Of a stretch of DNA of 64,000 bases, positions 36,060-47,574 are shown piece by piece. The stretch is taken from positions 31,556,086 through 31,620,085 of the forward strand of contig NC_079475.1 of NCBI RefSeq assembly GCF_026230105.1, given 5' to 3'. The first letter of the stretch is position 1; every line of letters begins with the position of its first letter. Source of the DNA: Diorhabda sublineata (lineage: Eukaryota; Arthropoda; Insecta; Coleoptera; Chrysomelidae). The translations under genes were made by a program, and so were the position numbers. The notes under the pieces are model-generated. The model made no database searches and had not been told where the DNA came from. It saw only the letters and a program-made list of their open reading frames with translations.

Positions 36060-36495
36060 TCTATTGTGTCCCCCTTTTTTGATGCGATACTGGAGAGCCC
36101 AGTGATTAAAGCTGACCCATTAATCTCAATCCTAGAATATGGGATGGCTTTCATTGCCAGAGATCGTCGTCTTCTATTTCAAGTGCTTTCAGGTTAGCGC
36201 TGTGGAGTTCACTAGTGTTTCACACGTCGAGAGATTTTGGGTTTCGTCCTCTGGGCAACAACATCTGCAGGTGTTTATTGAGGCTACAATGCCCCGATGG
36301 GACTCCTGTTAGTATTCGTATATTGTTCTTACTAAGGTTGATACATTCAGCAGATCTACTGTCTCAGCCCTTTTAGGTTGTCCCACATTGTTCTGCTGAT
36401 ACCGCAAAAGGGTTCGGATCCCATGAAGGGCTTGTCTGCCGCACTTTAGCAAGCTTTCATTTCCCTTTGCGGAGTCCATTGTAGGGTAATTTTAT
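36060..36495 (-). pseudogene. LINE C-terminus: RNase H end and Cys-rich knuckle
   Basis: Minus strand: VTLQWTP near 36485, DKPFMGSEPFCGISR (~36430), KGLRQ (~36380), LSKNNIRILTGVPSGHCSLN then KHLQMLL (~36320), and in a shifted frame CRCCCPEDETQNLSTCETLV (~36265). The G-H-C-x-L-x-x-H-L block before a Cys-x2-Cys element is a hallmark of a common insect LINE ORF2 C-terminus. It shares the P-F-x-G-x-E-P-x-x-G-I block with the fragment at 4.9 kb. 5' truncated, several frameshifts. Confidence 0.82.
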
Positions 36496-38817
36496 TCTTC
36501 TTGTCTAGCTCTTTTGAATTTTCTTGGCAATCCTAAACGAGTTTGGTTTTTATGATATTTGGAGCTCAAAATGAATGTAAGAATTTATTATTGAAGCACA
36601 CAGATGAGACAATAATTGGTTTAGTTAGCGACGACCGTGGAATGGGATTTTAGGGAGTCACGTTAAAATCATAGATAATATTTGCATTTTACATTTTTTA
36701 TATAATAGTCAATCTCGCCTCTTTTCTTTTCACCAAAAACAGATAAGTTTTTCATTAATCTCTGCATATTTCTATCGACCATGTTGAATATTCTAAAAAA
36801 CTTCTTGTTATTGCATATAAGCAGAGCTTATTGTCCTTACAAATATCAAATAAAAGACTTCCTCGACTCCAGAAAACTTATATCAACAATCCTGATGTGC
36901 GATATACCAAAAAAATATCTCGTGTTCTGCCATTTATGAGAAATATAACGTCTTTTCAAATTTAGCAGGAAAAAATTTTATTTCATGCATAACGCCTATG
37001 ATTTCGTGATTGGAAAAAAAATAACTTTTTGCTGTTACTGCAGATGAGTCCAAAAAAAATTAGGAATTGGAAGTTTGATTGAGGTCATGAGCTAGGTGTA
37101 AGCCTTCGTCTTTATGAAAACTTTGGTTTACATATGAAAATAACTACTCCACCAGAAAATCAGAAAATAGACAATCACTTTTTCAGTTGACAATATCAAC
37201 ACACCTAGTTACTTGAAGTCAAACAAACTTAATTACTATTGACAGTACAATTTATTATTCATTTTATTTATTAAAAATACCAGGCGTTCACGGTAGCCAG
37301 AAAGCTTCAAGGCTGAGTACTGCGAAACGTCTTTACGCCATATCAGATGCATTGACAGCAAAAAGCATTTATTTTCGCTTAATTGCAAAGCCAAGGGCGT
37401 TTTGCATAAATTAATTTGTTTCATATAACTTAATTATGCCCAATCTTTGGAGCATTCTAGTATAAAAAAATAAAGGACCGATTCAGACAAGAAAAACTAC
37501 TCATATAGCATAAACAAGTTTGTTAACAATGTTTCGACAACTAAGGAATACTGTATTTTCTTTTTGACGACAAAATCATAACGACTATATCACGTGAAAC
37601 TTTTTGGTATATTGCACTTTCGGATTCTTAACAAAAGTGTGCTGGGGTCACGGAAGTGCATGCAACTATTTCCTGAACTGGCTTCGAATCAGATACACGA
37701 ACAGAGCTAATTCTCCATGATAAATTATTACTAGGATAAATGGGTGTAGCCCTGAAGGTATAATTAATAAACATGTGCAAATATCAGTTTCTTTCAGCTA
37801 ATACGGTGAAAATGTCAATGATAAAATTTGGAATTTGTGGCATTGTATTAATGAGGCTACTACATATCTGTTGATAGGTGTTGAAATGCCAATCATTTCA
37901 AATTAATGACTTTCCATAAAGCATTTGAGATCAAAACAAATCAAAACACAAAAAAAAATATTTATCTTTTGAATTCAAAACTAACCATAAAAAAATGATT
38001 TAATTCCAAATGACCTTAATAACCTATTCATTAAATTGGCTTGACTTTTTTATTGTTCCACTGAATTGTGATAGAATGTATGATATTAACTGATTGTACT
38101 CGTTTGAGCATAAAACCTGTAACATTATTCAGTTTCTAAAAATAGAGTACATGAAAATTATTCATGATTTACTCAATTATTTGTTCTTAAATAATGCAAA
38201 ATAGCGTGACTGCAAACTACCTGCAGTTATTGATAGAAAAATTTGAATGAAATATGTTTATACAGAGTGGTCACACGATATACATATATATGCTTTATTT
38301 GAAAATAGTTTTATTACCCAAGAGGTAATCATAAATTCATGAATGAAAATTTATAAACTAAAATAGTTAATGTTATTGCTTCCAAAATAATTTTTTCTAA
38401 ACGTTCTACTGATTTTAATAGTCAATAATAAGTTGTGTTTGTAATATTCACGAGTAGAAAATATTTAGAATTCAAAATCAACTCAAGGAGTCCTCAATTT
38501 GTTTAACAGAGTTAAAAAGTGTTATAAAGATTGTGAATTTCTTTCTCTTAATATAGTCTTATAATTTTAACATGCATTTTATTCAATTCTGTAATGAGAA
38601 AAGTGATATTTGTCAGTTGAGTTGGTGCAGGGTTGATCAAACGCTTTTAAAAATTTCATAGTAGAGAAAGAAAAATTATGATTTTCGCATTTATATTTAA
38701 TAACTTACTGCATCAGAGTACGTTTCTGGGTAATCTAACTAAAACAGAGGGGTAATTTTTAATAAGAAAGAATCAATGTTTACTTTTTTACACTACACCA
38801 CATTTTGATTATTCTTC
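36496..38817. other. No recognisable feature
   Basis: AT-rich; the minus frame at 37236-37424 is unrecognised. Confidence 0.5.
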
Positions 38818-39905
38818 TGTTCATGTGTCGCAATAGTCACTTCGGATTTATTCATTCTAACATTCGAGTTTTTGAAGAAATTAATTTGTTATCGACTTCC
38901 CACTCCATTCGAGAAATTCAATAAAACCTTGAAATTAGTATAGTAGTAGTATTTTAGTAAATTTGTGGTCATTTTATTCTTTATATTTGCTGGTTTTTCT
39001 TTGCTTTTTATTGTGCTCACAAAATTTTTTATGGTATCCTTTTGTTTCAAGCAAATTTTGTATGACACTTTTCAAATAAATTCGTCTTTTCTATTTATTT
39101 GGGCAACAACTAATAGAATTGATTAGATTCCTGTTTGGTTATATCTTAAAAAAAAATTCAGTTCTCTTATATGTTAGAGCATAAGCTCCTTTTCTTCAAA
39201 TCAGTCTATCTACTCGTTTTTCCCTTCGTAATTTCACGTTTCCTTCCTCATTTTATGGTTTTTTAGTTGCAGCCCTCAATTGTATTCCCAGATGTTGGAG
39301 TGAGTTGAATTTGTAATCTGGAGGTTGGATCCTTGGTGGTTGAAACTCTCAACCTGCCAGCTGCAGAACTGCGGGAAAAGAATAAAATGCGGAAGATAAC
39401 GTGAACACAGATGGAAATTACTAATAGAAATTGGATTAGTCCAGAAAATATTCTTGTACAGAATATTATTCACAACCTTAAATTTGGGGTACGAATCAGG
39501 ATTATGTGAGATCTTTTCTAACATCTAACAACTGTACTTACGTCAATAATGGAAAGTTCGGTTCAAGAACGGAGTCAAGGAAGATGGAACATGAAACTCC
39601 GGTACAGGGATGGAGAGAGATTCAAGGCTCGCGATGGCAGGATCGCATGACCTGAACTAGTAATTCCTGCACGGGATGAGAAGGATAGCAAAGAATAACT
39701 ACCCGCTATTATAAATAATGGAATCACCACAAATTTACTAAAATTTACTTTGATAGGTGTAGGGAGGTAGAGGAAAAATTCGAATCAATTTCGAGGTTTT
39801 ATTGAATTTCTCAAATGGAGTAGAAGGTCGATAACAAATTAATGTCAAACTCGAATGTCACAATAAATAAATCCGAAGTGACTAATGTGCCACAATACGT
39901 GAACA
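38818..39905. mobile_element. ~1.1-kb element with ~170-195-bp terminal inverted repeats
   Basis: The left arm 38818-38985 recurs inverted at 39711-39905. Shared blocks are TGTTCA(T/C)GT at the outer ends, ATAGTCACTTCGGATTTATT (AT/TT at the variable start), ACATTCGAGTTT, TTAATTTGTTATCGAC, GAGAAATTCAATAAAACCT and TTTTAGTAAATTTGTGGT. The interior contains a fragment of a gypsy-type polyprotein rather than a transposase. Non-autonomous; the mobilising enzyme is unknown. Confidence 0.82.
39276..39530 (-). pseudogene. gypsy-type polyprotein fragment (before integrase)
   Basis: Minus frame starting MLEKISHNPDSYPKFKVVNN and continuing ILYKNIFWTNPISISNFHL. The N-P-x-x-Y-P-x-F-x-V-x-x-x-x-L-Y-K pattern is the linker between RNase H and the integrase zinc finger in gypsy LTR retrotransposons. 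The expected zinc finger (H-x-x-P-x-x-G-H-x-G) is not found; the frame runs into unrelated sequence. It sits wholly between the arms of the surrounding TIR element. Confidence 0.55.
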
Positions 39906-40169
39906 AAGGTATAGTAGAGTTATATCTAATACGAGCTGAAGGCATCATAATATTTTCCATTCACAAAAAAAAATAAGTGAACTTGGGGATGTTCTGTGTC
40001 TCTAACACTAATCAACATTCAAAGTTACTCCAGCCAAATCTGTTGTGCGTTTTATTTGTAGCGCCCCAAAAGTTAACAGAAAAATATCAGTTTTTATCAG
40101 GTACCACTTTAATAGTTTCGATATTTTTTTTTACCAAATTGTCACTTTTCCTTTCAATTTTGTGATTAG

Positions 40170-40800
40170 TTCACAGTTATCATCAATTATTTCTGCGAAG
40201 TCACCTGAACAGCTGAATCGTGTAAAATGTTTTGATATATTACCTAAAAGCGAAAGAGAGACTATAACACTTTTAATTAAGAAGTGCTATCGTGCTTATT
40301 TCAATCTGGATATTCGCAACCAGGATAAATATCAGGTGCCTAGCATCTGCCGTATCTCATGACACAGAAATTTGACCCGTTGGTTTATTGGACAATAATC
40401 AATGCCTTCTAGTGAACCAGTTATATAGCGGGAATCTACTAATCACAAGAGCGATTGTTATCTCTGCTTGGCCAATATCGAAGGCTTTTCGAGGAAATCG
40501 AGGCATATGATAAAATGAGCAGAGGTGTCTTCTGTAACAAAAACAATCCCTCACTCGGAAAAGTATCTTCGACGTCTCCAGTTCATAGCGTTGAAGAAAG
40601 TTCGAGCAGTTCTGAAAACGAATTTACATTTAAGTTGAAGAATGAATCTGCTTAAGACAGCAGTTAAAGTTATCGTGTGCTGGGGTATGAACATAGGTCA
40701 GAGAAATGGATATTCTGCATTAATTCCTCAGATTCAAGGCTATACTAGTCCATAACGGAAATGAATTTTTAGCTCATTTAAAACAATCATACAATCATAT
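40170..40800 (+). pseudogene. Degenerate copy of a multicopy uncharacterised insect protein family
   Basis: Blocks in three frames: KKCYRAYFNLDIRNQDKYQV (40282-40340), then after a stop LTRWFIGQ, a P-x-I-x-R-E-S-T-N-H block, SDCYLCLANIEGFSRKSRHM (~40450), a short IPHSEKY motif (~40545), and EKWIFCINSSDSRLY (~40700). This is the order of a family seen in many copies in insect genomes from memory: Y-Y-x-Y-F-x-x-x-x-x-D-Q-D-K-x-W-A-P-H-x-x-C, W-x-x-G, P-M-x-W-R-E-x-x-N-H, D-C-Y-F-C, P-H-x-x-x-L-P and W-R-x-F-I-D-S-S. Its function is unknown to me. Stops and frameshifts are frequent, and the leading zinc-binding Cys pairs are lost. Confidence 0.65.
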
Positions 40801-42030
40801 CAAATCATACAATGTTATGAACTACTGTTAGAAAAGATAGAATATAGCAAACACTAATGGTTAATCTGTGCATATTTGAAAGTTGTTGCTCTGCTTTAAG
40901 GACTATAAACTGGCAACAAGAAAAACTGTTGCTTATTATGCGAGTTATATGGCACAAGAATTGTTCACGTTCCTGGGCAAATGTGAAAAATGTACCTTAT
41001 TGGTAATGACTGCGATTATAAATAAAATACTCTCCCACTTATGGTTTCCTTGTATCTCAAAATATGTAGCGTCAACCTAGTATATTGTGTTCATACACTG
41101 AAATTAAACTACGCTTTAAATACTGAAATTAATCAATATATTCTCTCTCCATGAGCGTTGCCATTAGTTCATTCAATTTTTATTGAGAGTTTATTTATCC
41201 ACACCATATATTACATTCATGAGAATAAACAAGGAGAACTTCCAGCGAAGTTTCACCAACTTGAGAAGACACTCACTTCAAGAAGTTTAAAGAAACCAAC
41301 CAATTTACAATCAGGTCAATACGGGAAGTAAGTTATTAATACTGTAAACTTTCTAGAAAACAGTTCATTGGAAAATCAAAAGATTTCGTTGTGAAACTTC
41401 GCAAGAAACTACAGGTAGCTTTTTAATTTAACGACTCAACGTAAAGTGGCATTTAACTGGAAATTTACTTTGTGAAACTCAGATACTTTCCAACTTTTGA
41501 ATATAAACCACAAGTGAAAAAACAAATTGGAAATAATTCATCACCAATAAAAAATACTGCAATGTAACGTAAACACCCACTCAATGCTACGGGGTGTACA
41601 TGAGACATTAGCTCTTATAATAATAAGAGTCATTAAACTTGTCATATATTTCATCTTTTTAATAGAATAGAATATCAACATCATTTCGTTTGTGTTTCAA
41701 TATCTTTTCGTTGTGTGATTTTGATAATTATATTTAATGTTAAAAGATATAAATAAGAAACATATTTGGAATTTACGTTGTCAAAATATAGTGAAGTTGA
41801 TTTACTAAAGTCATAGAACATGAAACTAATAAATTTATGAATGGTGGATTGAATGACCATTTTGAATATGGGTTAATCATGTATACCTTAACTATTGAGA
41901 CAAACAGTGATTCAAAATTACTCATATTTTTATATAAGAAACTGGAAATTTGTTATTGTGTCATATCTATGGTTTTTATAAAAAACGAAATAGTTGTAGC
42001 TGGTGAAATTCACAAACATAATTAAAGTGG
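40801..42030. other. No secured feature
   Basis: AT-rich. The stretch at about 41223-41328 translates to an unbroken NKQGELPAKFHQLEKTLTSR and ends at a good donor-like GAA|GTAAGT, but no convincing acceptor or partner was seen. Confidence 0.4.
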
Positions 42031-42330
42031 AGGACGCTCTCTTATGTGCGGCTCTGTTTTGTCCTTGTTTGTGACTCTTGTGTCTCTTTTGTCCTCTTTT
42101 GTCCTCTTTTGTGACTCTTGTGTGCGTCTCATTGGGGCTGTTGTTTTGAAAGCACTTTGGTGTCGCCTCTCTGATTGTGGTTTTTTGTGTTTGCTCTGGA
42201 GAAGTTTCGCTTTCTAGAGAAGTGTTTAGGGATCAAGAGGACGGCGGTGTCTTGTTTTGAAGGAGAAAGTGAAGAATAACTGAATGTGGAACGATCATAA
42301 ACTCTAAAGTCAGTGAAATTATTCATTGAG
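42031..42330. other. Strand-skewed G/T-rich patch with short tandem repeats
   Basis: Plus strand is strongly G+T rich. Between about 42056 and 42125 the words TTTGTCCTC and TTTGTGACTCTTGTGT are repeated in tandem. No frame of known content; the minus frame 42129-42326 is unrecognised. The composition break suggests the end of an LTR or another repeat, but terminal TG..CA ends were not paired. Confidence 0.5.
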
Positions 42331-42884
42331 ACAAATCATAGATACCAATATTAAGGTATACATCAGAATAAAAAATTAAGTTGATTATAAATAAAAATAG
42401 TATATAATCCTTCATATTTGAATAATAGTCAAAATTTTGTTATTAAATATATAGGAAAAAATTCAACAGATACAGTATAATTCATATAGATCTATAACAT
42501 AAAGCCAAAAAACAAAGGGAAAATGCTGTCCACTAAAATTATTTTTTTTAATAATTTTTAAACGATAGATATAAATATGATATTGACACTGTTATCCTAT
42601 GTGAGAAAAAAAATAAGTGTTAATAAGTTTGGCTGATAGATTTGTCCAACTATCAGATCCTGAATTTAGATGCTAAGCTATTTAAAAAGCAAAAACTGAA
42701 TGAAAATAATTATACGAAAAAAAAAGATAAACAACATATTAAAGAAAAGAATAAACAGATACTATAGTCAAATTAGAAACAAAACAGAAACGAAACATAA
42801 ATTATTTCTTTTTACCATATGTACAAGGACTTTCCTAACAACAATATAATTATTTTAATAAATATGTTATGAGTATAAGTCATA
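42331..42884. other. A-rich stretch, possibly upstream part of a Penelope-like element
   Basis: Strongly A-rich plus strand leading into the GIY-YIG fragment; no readable reverse transcriptase motif. Confidence 0.35.
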
Positions 42885-43147
42885 AAGGACATAGTACACT
42901 ATCCAAATATTTCTCTAAACTAAAATCTAAAACACCAAAAAACAAAAGAAGTAATATTATACATCAAGTGCATTATACTAATTATGACTGATTGGGTCTA
43001 CATAGGGCAGATATCTTAGTATTTAGAAAATAGACTAAAAGGTCATCAATACGACAAAAAAATGAAACTGCATTAACGAACCACGAAATATCAAAAAAAC
43101 ATAAATTCAATTATAAAGATTCAAAAATTCAAGAAGGTAATTTTTAG
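42885..43147 (+). pseudogene. Penelope-like element C-terminus with GIY-YIG endonuclease
   Basis: Plus strand: HKGHSTLSKYFSKLKSKTPK leads to RSNIIHQVHYTNYD, then WVYIGQIS (42993-43016), YLENRLKGHQYDKK, and after a +1 shift TALTNHEISKKHKFNYKDSK and IQEGNF with stop at 43147. This is the linker and GIY-YIG nuclease at the C-terminus of Penelope-like retroelement proteins; the nuclease nicks target DNA to prime reverse transcription. Tyr-Ile-Gly and the downstream R and H/E positions are kept. One in-frame stop and one frameshift make it dead. The reverse transcriptase is missing. It abuts a mariner fragment in the opposite orientation. Confidence 0.8.
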
Positions 43148-43164
43148 AAATAGGTCAACACTCG

Positions 43165-43550
43165 ATGGAAACATCTTCACGACGCTGTTTTTATTCCATT
43201 GAGAGCAAACGTGGTACCCATGTTGAGCACAGCTTCCTCGTATTCAATTTTTCATTTTCATGTACCGCACTTTTTGAAATGTCTACTATGTCTGCTAGCT
43301 CGCGCACTTCCAGTCGACGATCATCCAGTACCGTTTTGTGGATTTTGTTCAACATTTCGGGAGTCATCATCTCACTTGGTCGACCACTGCGATGGTGGTC
43401 TTCGCAGGTCATATGGCCTCGTTTATACTCTGCTACGCATTATTACACTGTTGATAAATGTAGGAGTAATTTCACCCAGAGTAAAATCTAGTTCAGCTTT
43501 TATATTGGTTGTGCAAAAGCCTTTTAAATAAAAGTATTACATCGAAGGTC
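43165..43550 (-). pseudogene. mariner transposase N-terminus, second subfamily
   Basis: Minus strand: LKGLCTTNIKAELDFTLGEI (~43520) continues after a shift with MTCEDHHRSGRPSEMMTPEM (43412) and LNKIHKTVLDDRRLEVRELA (43350), and ends KLCSTWVPRLL (~43200). These are the paired helix-turn-helix domains of mariner transposase, including the linker G-R-P. A short deletion removes residues between SKSAVH and NTRKL. The catalytic domain is absent: the fragment ends at the Penelope-like piece. The sequence differs from the copies at 6.6, 17.9 and 53.3 kb enough to be another subfamily. Confidence 0.85.
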
Positions 43551-45410
43551 AATTTTTTTTATGTTTACAAATTCATTGAAAACGTTCTCTAGCAAACTAA
43601 TTCTAGCCAATTACTTAACAATTTGGCGTCTTGAAACATATGCTGTATAGATTGTGTACTTTCTAATACAGTGATACTTCTAGTGCCATCTCTAGATCAG
43701 GTCAGGTACTTCTGGGATCATCGTCATATATAACCAGTTTGGTCTGCGGATCAACTTCGTTATAAGAAATAAATTGAACATTAGTTCGTAAATATAATGG
43801 TGGCAAGCGAAATTATAAATCCCGTTTTTGTTTTTGCTTTTTAAGCGAATGATATGATAATAGGCAGGTGTATTTCTTTAGTTTTTATTCCAAACCAGTT
43901 AAAAATGTTCCAACCAAATGAACAGCAACTACTCAACGTAATGCCTTGAATGAAATATTTGTTTATCCATCATAACTGGATAATGGACTTTTTCTACGGA
44001 CAAAACTATATAAATAGAATATCTGATGCTTATCTGATATATGACTCAAATTGCAATTTTAGTTCAGGTCAGACAAGATCTTTGCTTTCTCTCTCTATCG
44101 TTACAGCTGGATTACGGATTGAGATTTGGATGGCAAAGGTCAATCAAAGCCTCCTCTAGAGTCTGTAGATAGCTCTTTTAATACATCCTCTTTTGCAAAT
44201 CTTTATTAAGAAGCAGCATTGAAAAACATAAATTCCGGTATTTTTTCTCTTCTGGTAATTTTCCAAGCTTTACTCTTTCTTCTGTTTCAACCAATTTTTG
44301 GTGGAGTTGCTAAGAGTCTTGGCCGCTTTGGTCCTATTTGCTTTTGCGGAATAATTGTATGTTCCAGTTTTACTATTTGAGAAGCAATTGCGTACACAAT
44401 ATGAAACAAATATTCAGTTAGATAGTTGTCCCTCTGCACATATGAATTAAATTTTCTTACAATTTTTTTTGCAATACTCGCCAGACCTGATTTGAAGTCA
44501 CTAGTTTCTTCACACAATTACTGCTTTAGTAGCACATGTTTTCCCAGAATATAATGCACTTTTCATTGACAGAATTGGAGCTGTCACTAACAAACACCGT
44601 GTTTGTAGAACACAACGGCAAGCACAAAGATTAGACAATAATTTTGAACCCGTTATTTGGTTTTTATTCATCAATTTTGAGAGCACCAATAAAATAGTGG
44701 ATAAGAGAATTGGAATCAATCAACCAAATAATTATGAATAACATTTTATGTCCTAAAAGCTACTAATATAAAATTCAAATAGTTAAACTTCATGAATATT
44801 ATCTGACTATAAAATAAAGTCAGCTACGACTATTTGTATCACTTTTAAAGACTTTGAAATTGCTTTTACAAATAATATTCAAGAGATTTTTATATTCATG
44901 ATCATATTAACCTCAAGTTTGCGAGTTGCGAACTTTTCAACTTTCACAGAATTCTGAGAATCTAGAATACACTACCACAACTTTACCAATTTGCTTTTAT
45001 TTCCATAAGTTCAAACACAGTACAGTAATTTTTAAGCTAGAAATCTGTTTTGTAATGTACAATATATTCCATTAAATGAAATTGGGATTAGCTTTAAAAT
45101 AAAATGGGTGTAAATTGTATCAATAATTTTCATCATTATAATAATCCTAACATCATTGAAAATGTCGGGATAAGTTATTAACTGTTAACTGGTGTCTTCA
45201 TCCTGGTGGACTATTATTGTTATTTGACAATGTCTTCTGTTTTACAGTAGTTCATAAACTATTTTGGTACAACATCTATCTAAAGCTTGAGGTCTGCGTT
45301 TGCCTATCTTCCGTAGCACTAGAAACTGTTCAATATTGTTTATCTAAAATATTTAAAAGAAAGATAAATTCTGAAGTTTCAACATTTCTTCAAGTCTATA
45401 TCAAAAAATA

Positions 45411-45415
<5 letters not shown>
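43551..45415. other. No secured gene
   Basis: The minus frames 44287-44517 and 44510-44719 overlap in slightly less AT-rich sequence and may be one broken coding segment, but I recognise no domain. The rest is AT-rich. Confidence 0.4.

Positions 45416-45450
<35 letters not shown>
45416..45450. repeat. (TA)n microsatellite
   Basis: About 35 bp of alternating AT. The frame at 45217-45516 owes part of its length to this tract and is not regarded as a gene. Confidence 0.95.
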
Positions 45451-45452
<2 letters not shown>

Positions 45453-46239
45453 AATTTTTTTAATTTCTTATTCTCTTCTTATCCACTTTGGTATTTCCTT
45501 GCTACGTTCCCAATAAAAAACTACGAAAACAAAATATTTCTGGATTTAGTTTGTCGATCCACAGATCCACGATGAGAATTCGAAAATTTAAGTTACTGCT
45601 CAATTCAATATGTTTGTTAGGGTAGTTTGGAATAATATTACTTATGAAGAGATGCATGGAATTTGTATTCTACTATAATTCAGGTATAATTCACTCTTAC
45701 TCCACTGAAGTTTTTGATTTGTCATATTTAAGAAATATTTACCAGGGATCAAAGTATAACCTTAGGAAAAACATTACTACCTGAACTGTACCCAAAGCTG
45801 TTGATTATCAGTATGTGGAATGACGAACAAAAATATTACTACATTCTCATATCCAAACAGATTATAATAACAACATGGCAGAATTTAAAAGTTAAAACGA
45901 TGAATACCATTTCGCTATGTTGTTATTTAAGAAATGTTTGAAGCCTATCCAATAGATTGGAAACTGCACTAGGTAGAGTTGAAATCTGGAGTATGAATTT
46001 TTCACGTGAATTATAAACTAATCATATTATTCTAATTGTTTCCTATCAATAATACTATTTGTTATGTAGTATATTCGAGAACTCCAAAATATATGTTCTT
46101 TTTTCTTATTCCTTATTTCTGGTCATATTATCTGAAATTGAGCTTATTATTGATCTGAAGTATTAAATTCTCACATTTTGCATTCTCTTCCTCTTTTATA
46201 TTGGTATTTTGGATTCACAACTCTAAATTTTTTGCTATT
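45451..46239. other. No recognisable feature
   Basis: AT-rich; nothing identified. Confidence 0.5.
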
Positions 46240-46665
46240 TAACGTCGATTTTTATGAAAATTTGGATTTAAAGTCTACATACTCCCTTAATCAAAATCTA
46301 CCCTGTGCCAAAGAGTGATTGTTTTAGAGGTTAAAACTACCCCTTATCGTAAAAAATCTTCGATTTGGGCATGTATTGGAGTGAAATACAGTTTAAATGA
46401 ATTATTCGTAGATCTATTAATATTCTCAAACAAGTTTATGATTAATCGGAATCAAGCAACCCCTCCAAAAACCATCCTCTGAGGGTAGTTATATCAAAAG
46501 CTTCTTTTAAAAACTTTTATCATAATCTCGATTTTCATGAAAATTTTGATTCAAGCTCTTTTCCGCAAAATCTTTTCTGTGCTGAACCGGGCTTTTTATA
46601 TTTTGGGGGGTGTAAACCAGCCCTTATTGCAAAAAATTGGAAATCTCATATTTAATGCATATATC
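46240..46665 (+). repeat. Two diverged copies of a ~280-300-bp repeat unit
   Basis: Unit 1 (about 46240-46400) and unit 2 (about 46520-46665) share (G/C)TCGATTTT(T/C)ATGAAAATTT, a CTxTG(T/A)GC(C/T)xA block, TACCCC/AxCCCTTAT(C/T)G(T/C)AAAAA and a final CATxTATT/TAATGC. A third relative lies at about 47360-47470. They look like remnants of a longer tandem array or an internally repetitive transposon. No coding potential. Confidence 0.5.
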
Positions 46666-47359
46666 ATATGAAAATGGAATTGAATAATTATATTTCATTA
46701 TCACTAATATCTTCTTCCTTTTCTCGTTCATGTCTGCTGTTGCTGGGTTATACACTGCACGTTTCTCTTTCTCCAATGCTCTAAAATTCGTGCTCCGAAA
46801 TGTTGAAAAAAAAGCAGTTGGTTTTTCGACCATAGTTCTCTCAATTTTTAAGCTAGAAACTTTTTTAAGAAAGCATTTTTTAGAGGATTTCAACTTCATA
46901 TCTATTAAAACTTCTTTCAACCCCAAGTTTCGAAAAGGGTGCAGCTCAAAGGTGTTGCATTAGCCACATTCGGTACGCAAATGCAAACTTTGAACTAATG
47001 TATCTCTTTAATTTTTATAATAAATAGATTTGAAAAAGCTCAAAATTTTTGGTATAATACACTACAATTAATAATTAAAACATTTACTCATAACAGATTT
47101 TTTTTTCAAGATGAAGGAAATATAGTGATCAAATAAATCAATTATTTTTTATAAAATAACCATCCAAACTGATCAAATCACATGGATCATATCAATAATG
47201 AATAAGTAAAGTTAATTGAAAATTGATTAGGATCAATTTCAATTAGAGGTCCTTTAAAAAACTTATCTCTGTTTTCTTACTAGCTACATTTTTGTTGCTG
47301 ATTTTGCTGATCAAATTTTTGAGTTATTCATAAAAACGGTAAAAAATATGCACCCTTCG
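46666..47359. other. No recognisable gene
   Basis: The overlapping frames 46624-46926 (minus) and 46730-46963 (plus) are antisense to each other; neither has recognisable content. Confidence 0.45.
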
Positions 47360-47470
47360 TCACAGGCTAGATTTTGAAGAAGGGTAAAATACTACCCTCA
47401 TACCAATTTAAAAAAATCGACCTTGATTATCAGAATTTCACGTGAAATAGGTTGATACCTCTCCTATATT
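47360..47470 (+). repeat. Third relative of the 46-kb repeat unit
   Basis: GAAGGGTAAAATACTACCCTC and an AAATCGACCTTGATTATCAG..TTTCACGTGAA run resemble the 46.2- and 46.5-kb units in order of blocks, with weak identity. Confidence 0.35.
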
Positions 47471-47574
47471 CGCGGCTGTCAAATATCTGAGAGCGTGTCT
47501 ATTGTAAAGTAAATGCCTAAAATGTCTAAAAGCGATCGATCTTCATAGTGAGATCTTGGTCATGTACGGAGAAC

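Noticed and set aside
43165..43531. Plus-strand frames of 108 and 110 codons
   Set aside because: Antisense of the mariner N-terminus, which has recognisable motifs on the minus strand.
44287..44719. Transposase or LTR polyprotein remnant
   Set aside because: Two overlapping frames with slightly better composition but no motif that I could place.
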